Position numbers and translations under genes: made by a program
Shown: in pieces, positions 16,244-23,764 of the stretch
Layout: each line of letters begins with the position of its first letter
How positions within the stretch are numbered: the stretch's first letter is position 1
Notes under the pieces: generated by a model
Database searches by the model: none
Seen by the model: only the letters and a program-made list of their open reading frames with translations
What the model was told of the DNA's origin: nothing
Virus record (IMG/VR): IMGVR_UViG_3300008516_000090
Location: 1 to 24,201 of that record
DNA length: 24,201 bases
DNA from: a virus
Strand: one strand, 5' to 3'

Positions 16244-16458
16244 AGAAATTTCAGAAGATATTTATTAGAAGAGCTATCGTTTTTATATTAATACCGATAG
16301 TTCTTGCAATAGATATTGATAGTTACTTATTATATAGAATAGGATTACTTGAGTATAGCGTTGGGCTCGTAGGCTTTTTGGGTATTATAAATGGATTATT
16401 AACTACTGTTATAGCTTTTTATTTTAAAGGGCGTAGAGAGGACATAGAGGCAGATTAG
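16240..16458 (+). CDS. Two-TM holin-like membrane protein
   Basis: 72 residues from the ATG at 16240; the frame is open upstream to 16216, but the overlap ATGA and lack of another SD favour 16240. A basic N-terminus (MKKFQKIFIRR) precedes TM1 (about 11-31, rich in Ile/Val/Leu) and TM2 (about 46-66, VGFLGIINGLLTTVIAFYF), with a basic/acidic tail KGRREDIEAD. Size, two TM segments and coupling to an XhlA-like gene fit a holin of the small class, which would form membrane holes at lysis. It is not recognised as a specific holin family. A promoter begins one base after its stop codon. Confidence 0.72.
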   Translation: MKKFQKIFIRRAIVFILIPIVLAIDIDSYLLYRIGLLEYSVGLVGFLGIINGLLTTVIAFYFKGRREDIEAD

Positions 16459-16494
16459 TTGACATTTCATATAGAATATGATAGAATATAGCAG
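16459..16494 (+). promoter_or_regulatory. Strong sigma70-type extended -10 promoter
   Basis: A perfect -35 TTGACA (16459-16464), a 17-bp spacer and a -10 TAGAAT (16482-16487, 5 of 6) preceded by TGA, i.e. an extended -10. Transcription would start near 16494. The spacer and -10 contain a tandem 10-bp repeat (16471-16480 and 16481-16490, differing in the last base) that may offer a second -10 or an operator. It directly precedes the gene at 16515, with SD AAGGGGG at 16500-16507. Confidence 0.75.
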
Positions 16495-16514
16495 TTTTAT
16501 AAGGGGGAATATTT

Positions 16515-16922
16515 ATGCAATTATTTTTTCCTGTTGTGTGTGGATTAATAGTTATTTATTTTTTATCTCGTATAGAAATAAGACCAAAAAAAGGGGAGTA
16601 TAAAGTAGAACATTTGCAAAATAGACCAGTGTTAATAGAGATAAATCCTAAGGGGACAAAAAGAGACCCTGTTAGGTGCAGGTTAAATTCAATAATGGCT
16701 TTTGCAGTCATAGGATTTGCTGATTATAAAAAAGAAAAGGTAGTAGAATTAAACGGCAGTAATATTAGATGGCATAATTATATGGGAAAATGGGATAAGA
16801 AATATGGTATTGATAATATGTATCATACTCCCAATAAAGCTGGATATCAAGATATATGGATTTCCTACAAGGATAAAAAAATAAATACAAGTTCTAAAGT
16901 AAAAATATTAGTGGAGGTGTAA
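16515..16922 (+). CDS. Membrane-anchored Ig-like protein, possible moron
   Basis: 135 residues. An N-terminal hydrophobic segment (about 1-18, MQLFFPVVCGLIVIYFLS) is followed by a basic stretch RIEIRPKKGEYK and a beta-rich domain. VVELNGSNIRWHNYMG and NKAGYQDIWISYKDKK have an Ig-like (Big-type) look: a strand with I-x-W, then a G-Y-x-x-I-W-I-x-Y strand, ending SKVKILVEV. By the positive-inside rule the charges would place the domain in the cytoplasm, while Ig domains are usually exported; topology is thus unclear. It has its own strong promoter, as lysogenically expressed accessory genes often do. Superinfection exclusion is a hypothesis, not a finding. Confidence 0.7.
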   Translation: MQLFFPVVCGLIVIYFLSRIEIRPKKGEYKVEHLQNRPVLIEINPKGTKRDPVRCRLNSIMAFAVIGFADYKKEKVVELNGSNIRWHNYMGKWDKKYGIDNMYHTPNKAGYQDIWISYKDKKINTSSKVKILVEV

Positions 16923-16923
16923 G

Positions 16924-17079
16924 ATGATTTGTTTTAGTATACTTATGATTATAATAGTAGTTATGTGTGTTACATTCTTTATATTTCACCCTAAAGATGT
17001 ATTGGGTTTTTGGGTGGTAAGTATAAAAAAAGTGTGTTCTGGAATATGGAAATTGATAAAGGGATTATTCAATAAATGA
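16924..17079 (+). CDS. 51-residue single-TM peptide
   Basis: Starts MICFSILMIIIVVMCVTFF, one strong TM segment (about 4-22), followed by FHPKDVLGF and a cationic amphipathic helix (VSIKKVCSGIWKLIKGLFNK). The SD GGAGGTG at 16913-16919 lies in the end of the preceding gene, one base separates the genes, and it shares the promoter at 16459. Size and charge fit a small holin, antiholin or membrane-active effector, but there is no family recognition. Confidence 0.68.
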   Translation: MICFSILMIIIVVMCVTFFIFHPKDVLGFWVVSIKKVCSGIWKLIKGLFNK

Positions 17080-17092
17080 AAGGGATTAAATA

Positions 17093-17740
17093 ATGTTTGA
17101 TGCAAAAGTTTATAAACATAAATGGTATTGTGATAATAAAGAAAGAATGAAAGAATTAAATAAAATATGGCATAAAGATAATCCTGAGAAAAATAAGGAA
17201 TACCAAAGGAAGAAACGGGAAAATAATCCAAATCGTGATAAAATATATTATCGAAAGAATGCAGAAAAAATAAAAATTTATAATCATCAATGGTATCTTG
17301 ACAATAAAGAAAAAGCAGATAGCAAAAAGTATAAATATGCTCAAGAACACAAAAAAGAACGTAATGAATATCTAAGAAATAAATACAAAACAGATTTAAA
17401 ATTTAATCTTAACATTAAGATACAAAAAATAATAGGGTCTTCATTAAAAGGTAATAAAAATGGTAGACATTGGGAAGATTTGGTTGGTTATAATTTAAAA
17501 GATTTGATTAAACATCTAAATAAGACAATGCCAAATGGATATTATTGGAATGATGTTTTAACTGCTAAATTACATATTGACCACATAATACCAATATCGG
17601 CTTTCAACTTTACTCAACCAAAGCATACGGATTTCAAGAGATGTTGGGCATTGAGTAATTTAAGGTTATTACCTGCAAAAGAAAATATAAGAAAAAGCAA
17701 TAAAATAACAAAGCCCTTTCAACCCGCATTAGCTATATAG
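17093..17740 (+). CDS. HNH homing endonuclease
   Basis: 215 residues. The N-terminal ~100 residues are very basic with repeated Y-x-x-x-W/K...NKE units (YKHKWYCDNKER, YNHQWYLDNKEK), probably DNA-binding repeats. A region WEDLVGYNLKDLIKHLNKTM leads to the HNH core HIDHIIPISAF (H161, D163, H164), CWALSNLRLLPA (N189) and ENIRKSNK (N198, K201-N203). This is the H-x-D-H ... N-x-R-x-L ... N-x-x-K-x-N class, common in free-standing phage nucleases; there is no Cys-x2-Cys pair. SD GAAAGGG at 17080-17087. It separates the promoter-driven small membrane genes from the coiled-coil protein and so may have entered recently. Confidence 0.9.
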   Translation: MFDAKVYKHKWYCDNKERMKELNKIWHKDNPEKNKEYQRKKRENNPNRDKIYYRKNAEKIKIYNHQWYLDNKEKADSKKYKYAQEHKKERNEYLRNKYKTDLKFNLNIKIQKIIGSSLKGNKNGRHWEDLVGYNLKDLIKHLNKTMPNGYYWNDVLTAKLHIDHIIPISAFNFTQPKHTDFKRCWALSNLRLLPAKENIRKSNKITKPFQPALAI

Positions 17741-17752
17741 AAAGGAGATAAA

Positions 17753-18514
17753 ATGAAATATATTAAAATTGCTTTAGTGATAATAATAATAGTCTTATTA
17801 TCATTTGCAGGCTTAAAAGGCTATAACTATTTCAGGCAATGGGAATCTGATAGGTTCAGTGAAATAAATATGCTTCGGACTAATCAAGACCTATTCTTGA
17901 AGAAAGTCAGCGACTTATCCGAAAGCATTACCAGAATAGTCAACGACACAATTAAGACTACAACTGAAGTCAAGCCTGACCACACTTACGAAAGTTTAAA
18001 AGATGAAGTAATTGAATTAAAGAAAGATGAAGAAGCAAACAAAGATGAGATAGCAGAATTAAGGGAAGAATTATCAGCACAAAGGAAAGCATTTTTAGCA
18101 AGTGACGATACTATTCTTATTAAGACTACAGATGATACATTATTGATATATCGTGATGAAGAAGGTACACTGCAACCTGCAAGTGATAATATAGAGAAAA
18201 TAATAGAGCATCGTGAATTGTCATCAGTTATCCCAATTCTTGCTGAAGAAAAAATCGAGATTAAAGAAACAAGCTATAATCTTAAAGCTGGTGGATATTA
18301 TAGCTTTGATAATACATATGGAGTTTGCATTAGCAAAGGAATATTCAGCATAAAAGATTATAGTATCAATGCAAGTTTATTATTAAGCGATTTTGAAGAT
18401 TTTAATTTTGCAGTTGGTGCAGATGTTGGGTATTTAGTTGGCGATAACTTGGAGATTGGCGTAGGATATAATACAAATAAAGAATATTATATAAAATTGC
18501 AATATACTTTTTAG
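17753..18514 (+). CDS. TM/coiled-coil protein with OMP-like C-terminus
   Basis: 253 residues. A basic N-terminus and TM (about 5-23, KIALVIIIIVLLSFAGLKGY) anchor the protein with its bulk outside the cytoplasm. A long helical coiled-coil-like part (about 75-115, KDEVIELKKDEEANKDEIAE) follows. From about 165 to the end, alternating hydrophobic/polar strands occur (YNLKAGGYYSFDNTYGV, NFAVGADVGYLVGDNLEIGV, EYYIKLQYTF), about six strands ending in C-terminal Phe, as in outer-membrane barrel proteins. An inner-membrane anchor joined to an outer-membrane-like end is the layout expected of a spanin-like protein that fuses the two membranes at lysis. A Gram-positive or fibrous role cannot be excluded. 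SD AAAGGAG at 17741-17747. Confidence 0.68.
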   Translation: MKYIKIALVIIIIVLLSFAGLKGYNYFRQWESDRFSEINMLRTNQDLFLKKVSDLSESITRIVNDTIKTTTEVKPDHTYESLKDEVIELKKDEEANKDEIAELREELSAQRKAFLASDDTILIKTTDDTLLIYRDEEGTLQPASDNIEKIIEHRELSSVIPILAEEKIEIKETSYNLKAGGYYSFDNTYGVCISKGIFSIKDYSINASLLLSDFEDFNFAVGADVGYLVGDNLEIGVGYNTNKEYYIKLQYTF

Positions 18515-18526
18515 TGAGGTGATTAA

Positions 18527-19309
18527 ATGATTAAGCGAGTGATTTTCTATCCTGATTTTCACCACCCACATATTAATAAACCTGCTGTAGATGCTGTGTT
18601 TCAATTTACTATATGGTTTAAACCCCACGCTGCTTGCATTTTAGGCGATGCAATGAATATGGATGCTGTTAATCATTGGAAAAGGGCAAGGGGTGCAAAG
18701 AAATATTTTGAAGGGAAAAGAATTAAAAAAGAATATGAAAATTTTGATATGGAAATTTTAACACCACTTGATAAGATACTACCCAAAGGTTGTGAAAAAA
18801 CATTTATGGGTGGTAATCATGAAGATTGGATTGATGGTGTTATAGAAAAACTTCCTGAATTTGAAGGAATGATTGAGGTTGAAACATCACTACGATTAGA
18901 AGAACGAGGTTGGGAATGGATACCATGGATTAAATATAATCCGAGGACTGATAGCTATACAAGGGGCATTAAGCAATATGGCAAGCTATTAGTTTTTCAT
19001 GGACAATATTATAACAAATATCATTCCGCAAAGACAGCCGATACATATAGTAAAAGCTGTGCTTATGCCCATACTCACGATATCCAATCATATACCAAGG
19101 TCACGGTAGATGACAGGGGTTTTCATACTGCACAAAGCATAGGGTGCTTATGCAACACCAGCCCTGAATTTCTAAAAGGGCGTATGAATAGGTGGGTCAA
19201 TGCTTTCGGTATTCTTTATGTTCGTGAAGATGGTATGTATAATTTGTATGTACCGATAATAATTAAAGGCAAATTTGTATTTGAAGGAAGAATATTTGAT
19301 GGTTCTTAA
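18527..19309 (+). CDS. Calcineurin-like metallophosphoesterase
   Basis: 260 residues; hydrolyses phosphoester bonds using two metal ions. Motifs in order: D10-x-H12 (YPDFHHPH), G40-D41 (LGDAMN), G96-N97-H98-E99 (GGNHED), H158 (VFHGQYY) and H182-x-H184 (AHTHDIQ, with Ala in place of the usual Gly of GHxH). All five metal-binding blocks are present, so the enzyme is likely active. Substrate is unknown; phage members act on proteins, DNA/RNA ends or nucleotides. It is encoded within the late region, between lysis-like and tail genes. Its C-terminus overlaps the following small gene by 11 nt. SD GAGGTGAT at 18515-18522. Confidence 0.88.
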   Translation: MIKRVIFYPDFHHPHINKPAVDAVFQFTIWFKPHAACILGDAMNMDAVNHWKRARGAKKYFEGKRIKKEYENFDMEILTPLDKILPKGCEKTFMGGNHEDWIDGVIEKLPEFEGMIEVETSLRLEERGWEWIPWIKYNPRTDSYTRGIKQYGKLLVFHGQYYNKYHSAKTADTYSKSCAYAHTHDIQSYTKVTVDDRGFHTAQSIGCLCNTSPEFLKGRMNRWVNAFGILYVREDGMYNLYVPIIIKGKFVFEGRIFDGS

Positions 19310-19478
19310 ACACATTAAAAGATTTGGAAGATGTTTTAATTGTAATAGATTACTCCCTTTAAAATATTTAGAACAAATAGAATTTTATAATAACCATATT
19401 ATAAATGGTGGATATCATCATAAATTATTATGTCAAAGCTGTAGAAAAAAAGCAGAAGAAGTATTTAATATAGTATAA
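19299..19478 (+). CDS. Small zinc-ribbon-like protein
   Basis: 59 residues from the ATG at 19299, which has a GAAGGAAG SD at 19283-19290; an in-frame TTG at 19275 is less likely. It overlaps the phosphoesterase end. C12/C15 (GRCFNCNR) and C49/C52 (LCQSCRKK) form a probable zinc-binding pair, with His residues (GGYHH) between. Size suggests a small regulatory or structural factor. It is not recognised as a known family. Confidence 0.72.
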   Translation: MVLKHIKRFGRCFNCNRLLPLKYLEQIEFYNNHIINGGYHHKLLCQSCRKKAEEVFNIV

Positions 19479-19504
19479 TAAATGTAGCAAGGTAGGTAGT
19501 AATA

Positions 19505-20998
19505 ATGGTTGTACCAGTACGAACAAAAATTTACCCAATATATAGTCCTGCATGTGGCTTAGCTCTCAATGTCCCCGCACCGTTTCTTGACCCACGAGCA
19601 ACCCCTGACTGTCAGAATGTCCACTTTTATGACCAGATTGTTGAAAAACGAACTGGTTATCCTTCAACTGAATATGATAGTGGCGACATAACTGGCACCC
19701 CGCTAAAGTTATATACTTACACACATAAAGATGGCACAGATTATGAGATACTTGCAACTACAAGTCATATAATTCAAAAAAGTGGTGCTGGTCATTGGAC
19801 TAATATTGAAGCACTTACTACCTTGACCAATATAACTATGTGCACTATGCACGATGAAGGTAGCTTTTACTTGATTTATGCCAGCAAGGAAAATGCTCCA
19901 AGAAAATGGAATGGTGCTGGAACTGAGGCAGCCATATCAGGAGCTTCAGACTATAAACCCAAGATAATGTTACCCTATCAATATAGATTGCTTCTGTTTA
20001 ATTTTTATGATAGCACAACAGATTTTCCTATTACATTCAGATATAGTGCTGCCAATGATATGGATACTTGGAGTGGCACAGGTACTGGTGCTCGTAATAT
20101 GGTGCAGGGTGCAGGCTCGCAGATAATGAACGCTGTTGCCATTAAAGACTACGTAGGCGTGTATAAGGACAAATCTATAAGTGTGCTTGACTATGTAGGG
20201 GGTTCATCTATATTCGCTACTGCTGTGCACATAGACGGCATAGGATTGCTTGCTCAAGACGCCATAGTTAATCTGGGCACTTCACATATATTTTTAGGTA
20301 GTGATTATAATATATACGAATGGAATGGCGGTTGGGAACCTATACCCATAGGCAATCCTGTAAAGAAATATATAAAAGATAATATGTATAAGACTAATAA
20401 GTCTAAATGTTTTGCTGTGCCTAATTATGAACGAACAGAAGCACATTTTTTTATTCCCATGATAATAGAAGATGTTGATGAAACTCCTGATTATCCTAAT
20501 AGATTTTTAACCTATAACTGGACTGATAAAACTTGGGCAATAAATACAGTTGCCTCTTGCTCTGGTGGTGGCAACTTAAATACCAGTGGTGTAGAAAAAA
20601 CTATGATAGCATTATCTGCTGAAGGCACTGTGCATAATTATGATTATAGTTCTCTTAATGATGGCTCTACTGCAATAAACAGTTGGTTCACTACACCAGA
20701 TATAACTATAGATAAAGAAGAATATAAAATAAAGCGTAAAGATTACCGCAACATATATGTAGATGCTAAAGGTGATGATTTGGATATGTCTTATTCAACT
20801 GATGAGGGAGCTACTTATCCAACAACAGTTACAATTTCACCAACTCCAGCTTTATCAACCACCATATATAACTTACACGCTTTTAATTATGCTGAAGCTG
20901 CAAGAAATATAAGATTTAAGTTTGCCAATAGTGCATCAGATGAAACTTATGCAGTGAGATTTGTAGGAGTTGAACATAAAGATGTAGGGAGAAAGTAA
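19505..20998 (+). CDS. Probable tail nozzle/hub beta-propeller protein
   Basis: 497 residues, beta-rich. The N-terminus LALNVPAPFLDPRATPDCQN plus FYDQIVEKRTGYPS fits the 'xxLPPxxAxDxxNVxFxxGxIxKRxGY' opening of short-tailed-phage tail proteins (P22 gp10 and T7 gp12-like nozzle/stopper proteins in role). It continues with repeated blade-like strands such as LTTLTNITMCTMHDEGSFYL, HIFLGSDYNIYEWNGGW and FLTYNWTDKTWAI. The C-terminal part (about 395-497) is a separate beta sandwich. Membership is inferred from pattern and position, as no enzymatic motif exists. The stop codon is immediately followed by the next gene's GTG. Confidence 0.78.
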   Translation: MVVPVRTKIYPIYSPACGLALNVPAPFLDPRATPDCQNVHFYDQIVEKRTGYPSTEYDSGDITGTPLKLYTYTHKDGTDYEILATTSHIIQKSGAGHWTNIEALTTLTNITMCTMHDEGSFYLIYASKENAPRKWNGAGTEAAISGASDYKPKIMLPYQYRLLLFNFYDSTTDFPITFRYSAANDMDTWSGTGTGARNMVQGAGSQIMNAVAIKDYVGVYKDKSISVLDYVGGSSIFATAVHIDGIGLLAQDAIVNLGTSHIFLGSDYNIYEWNGGWEPIPIGNPVKKYIKDNMYKTNKSKCFAVPNYERTEAHFFIPMIIEDVDETPDYPNRFLTYNWTDKTWAINTVASCSGGGNLNTSGVEKTMIALSAEGTVHNYDYSSLNDGSTAINSWFTTPDITIDKEEYKIKRKDYRNIYVDAKGDDLDMSYSTDEGATYPTTVTISPTPALSTTIYNLHAFNYAEAARNIRFKFANSASDETYAVRFVGVEHKDVGRK

Positions 20999-23065
20999 GT
21001 GGCGTATAAACAATGGACAGAAAATTCTTACAAAACATATAACGCATATATCAGTGCCATCAGTGATGAACTTCCTAAAGCGGGATATCCAGATAATGAT
21101 GCGTATTTAGCTAAAAGAAACCAAGCCGTAGGAGATTATGTTACCATTAATCCTTCCATAAATCCTTGGATTATTGTAGGGCAAAAAAATACTTATAGGG
21201 CATCTGATGATGTATACAAATATTATGTGCGTAGAGGTGTCTTTTTCTTTAGAAATAGTCGAAGCATTATGGCAAGTGCCCCTATAGAATATGCAAAGTT
21301 AGAAGTTTATAAGTTAGCCGAATCAGGGGAAATAAACTTTACTGTTGTAGTTACAAACGGGCAGCCAACATATCCTCATGCTCCCCCCGTGGTGGCAGAC
21401 TATGATATAACTCATTATTCTGGGAATGGTGGACAGTTAGTTAATCCTACAGGAATTGGTTGGAAAGAAATTGTCCTTAATGCAGATGGCAGGAATTTTA
21501 TAGACATAACTGAAGACTACATAGCCAAGTTGTGTTTAGTGACTCAAGATGATATTGACTCTACAGCACCTCTATCTCAATATGATGATGGATACCAACA
21601 TCTTTTAATATCTTCAGACACTCGTGCTAAACTTACTATTCGTGTTACGCTATCTATACCCACCGCACAGACTGACGAAGAAACAGAACAGGGTGCGTCA
21701 AGTGCAGTATTTAATGGAGAGATAACCGACTCTGGTTATTGGTTAGATAGTTATGGGTTTGAATGGAAACAAGGTGAAGAAGGTGATATAACTGCAATAG
21801 AAGTAGGCACTAACAGAACAACTGGTCTTGTTTTTGAATATGAAAAAACAGGGTTAAGTGGAACTATATATTACAGAGCATATGGGACAAATGGAGCTGG
21901 AACTGGATACGGTGAATGGGAAGCAATCGTATTCGCTTCAATAACAACACAAGCAGCAACCAACATAACTTATGATTATGCTTTGGGCAATGGAACTATT
22001 GTAGCTGGTGAAGATATAACTGAAAGAGGGTTTGAAGTTAAATTTGAACTTGCAGCAATGCTTGGTGATTATGTATTTCATCATGTGGCAGGATTTGAAC
22101 CAGAAGAACCTGTTGATTTTAATGTATCTACAGGTAATTGGGAAGCCACAATGATAAAAACTATAACGGAAGAAAATGGATTTGAAGCTGGTGCATATAC
22201 AGGTGACTTGGCTAAGCAACCTTATCCGATGTATTATGATACGCTATTTAAGTGTGAGAGTTATACTTATAGGGCATATATGGTAATTGATGATACAACT
22301 TATACTGGTGATTGGGTAGCATTTGATACACTGTGTGATGCTGGTGAAGAACAGCAACCAACAGATGATATAAGTGAAGGCAATCCAGTTGTGCCAATCA
22401 TACCGATTGAACCAATAGATATAATTGAAGAAGAAATTCCACCATTTGAGTGGGAAGAACCAGAGATAGAAATACCACCGTTCATATTTCCTGACTTACC
22501 ACCGTGGGAATTTCCAGACTATCCACCAATGTCTTTTGTGGGAGATTTTTATTATAGAAGACCTTATACTAAAAAAGATTTAGATGATTTAAGAAAAAAG
22601 TGTATTATATATAGTAAAAATAGCATAGAATTTGCATTGGTATTAAGGCATAATATGAATGTGCTTCGAGAGTTTTTTAATATGATGACAGATTATATGG
22701 ACAAGGAAGAATTTAATGACTTCACTGACTTAATACCACCGCAGAGATTGAAGGAATTATATCTTGACCCGCTTAATCCTACTGATTTTAGGGATATGAT
22801 AAATGGATTTATAAGAAATACCATAGATAATAATATAGCAGTCAATAGAAATTTTAAGCTGATACAAGACGGGTTGTCTGAATATGAAACTGAAAGCGAT
22901 GATGCTTATTTTAAGGAAATAAATAGCAATATTAAAACCGTAACAGAAGATGACCCTGATGTGCATAGATTAAAAAGAAAAATTAATAGTCTTAATCAGG
23001 AAGTAGCTTCTAATTTTGGAAGTATAATGCGTAATTTAAAAGTATTAAGAGCAAGGTTATTATAG
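20999..23065 (+). CDS. FN3-like tail protein with Pro-rich linker
   Basis: 688 residues from a GTG start directly after the previous stop. The N-terminal 220 residues form a beta domain (KLTIRVTLSIP at its end). About 222-310 is FN3-like (GASSAVFNGEITDSGYWLDS, GLSGTIYYRAYGTNGAG), and 318-450 is a similar second unit with ITYDYALGNGTIVAGEDI and SYTYRAYMVIDDTTYTGDWV. Residues about 460-515 are a Pro/Glu/aromatic linker (PPFEWEEPEIEIPPF). The last ~170 residues are helical, basic and acidic (KKDLDDLRKKCIIYSKNS), with a coiled-coil-like end. Modules joined this way suggest a tail appendage linking beta domains to a helical anchor. The precise role is not known. Confidence 0.75.
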   Translation: MAYKQWTENSYKTYNAYISAISDELPKAGYPDNDAYLAKRNQAVGDYVTINPSINPWIIVGQKNTYRASDDVYKYYVRRGVFFFRNSRSIMASAPIEYAKLEVYKLAESGEINFTVVVTNGQPTYPHAPPVVADYDITHYSGNGGQLVNPTGIGWKEIVLNADGRNFIDITEDYIAKLCLVTQDDIDSTAPLSQYDDGYQHLLISSDTRAKLTIRVTLSIPTAQTDEETEQGASSAVFNGEITDSGYWLDSYGFEWKQGEEGDITAIEVGTNRTTGLVFEYEKTGLSGTIYYRAYGTNGAGTGYGEWEAIVFASITTQAATNITYDYALGNGTIVAGEDITERGFEVKFELAAMLGDYVFHHVAGFEPEEPVDFNVSTGNWEATMIKTITEENGFEAGAYTGDLAKQPYPMYYDTLFKCESYTYRAYMVIDDTTYTGDWVAFDTLCDAGEEQQPTDDISEGNPVVPIIPIEPIDIIEEEIPPFEWEEPEIEIPPFIFPDLPPWEFPDYPPMSFVGDFYYRRPYTKKDLDDLRKKCIIYSKNSIEFALVLRHNMNVLREFFNMMTDYMDKEEFNDFTDLIPPQRLKELYLDPLNPTDFRDMINGFIRNTIDNNIAVNRNFKLIQDGLSEYETESDDAYFKEINSNIKTVTEDDPDVHRLKRKINSLNQEVASNFGSIMRNLKVLRARLL

Positions 23066-23079
23066 GGAGAGTGATAAAA

Positions 23080-23751
23080 ATGGCACAATGGACAACTGGA
23101 AAGAAAAAAGAACCGTGGAAAGAAATTATAGGAACAATGCCTTCACTAACAGAGGAGCAGGCAGCAGTTGGCACTCCTATGTCTGAATATTTAGCAGAAG
23201 CAATAGCTGGTATAGGTGAAAAACCAACATTTGAGGAATGGGCAGGAAAGCCTGGTGCTGTTCCACCTATGTTTGGGGGACCGCTTGCAGGACAAGCAAA
23301 AGGAGTATATGCAGAAGCTATGCGTGGAGCTTTTCCAGAGCAATATTATCAGGAAGCTGTTTATAAGCCAGCAATGACTGAATGGAGAGAGGATATTATG
23401 CCATCAATCAGGGAAAGTTATGTAGCCACTGGTGCAATAACTGGAACAGAAGTTGGCGAAAGAATAGCAAAGGAGGCAGGCAGGTTAGGTCAAAGTTTAG
23501 CAGGCGTAAAAGCTGGATTGGCAGAGCAGGCAAAGGTAAGGTCATTATTGGCAGCGGGTCAGTATAATACAGCATATATGGAAACTTTAAAATTAGCATA
23601 TAAAGATTATGTTAGAAAGTTTCCTGCGGTTTCTCAAATATTAGAGTCTGCATTAAGCTACCTGAATATTCCAATGATGGCTGCTTATCAAATACCAGAA
23701 GAAGAAAAAAAAGGAACTTGGGGTAGTCGAAGAATAGCAGCAAGCTATTAA
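23080..23751 (+). CDS. Probable internal virion/DNA ejection protein
   Basis: 223 residues. The ATG at 23080 is preferred (SD GGGAGAGTG at 23065-23073); an in-frame GTG is at 23071. Residues 90-150 contain EQYYQEAVYKPAMTEWREDI and PSIRESYVATGAITGTEVGE, and then AKEAGRLGQSLAGVKAGLAE, a pattern seen in phage proteins of the ejection or tail-tip region ('YYxxxVxxPxxxxxxExxxPxIxExFxxxG'). The rest is helical. No TM segment is obvious. The next gene begins after 13 nt. Function is inferred from pattern and location at the end of the tail gene block. Confidence 0.72.
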   Translation: MAQWTTGKKKEPWKEIIGTMPSLTEEQAAVGTPMSEYLAEAIAGIGEKPTFEEWAGKPGAVPPMFGGPLAGQAKGVYAEAMRGAFPEQYYQEAVYKPAMTEWREDIMPSIRESYVATGAITGTEVGERIAKEAGRLGQSLAGVKAGLAEQAKVRSLLAAGQYNTAYMETLKLAYKDYVRKFPAVSQILESALSYLNIPMMAAYQIPEEEKKGTWGSRRIAASY

Positions 23752-23764
23752 GGAGGTGAAAAAT

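Noticed and set aside
17295-17340. TTGACA within the third HNH gene as a second promoter.
   Set aside because: The nearest -10-like TATAAA is about 26 bp away, too far for a sigma70 promoter.
22300-22485. Minus-strand frame rich in Gly/Ser/Ile.
   Set aside because: It is the reverse of the Pro/Glu-rich linker codons in the tail protein.
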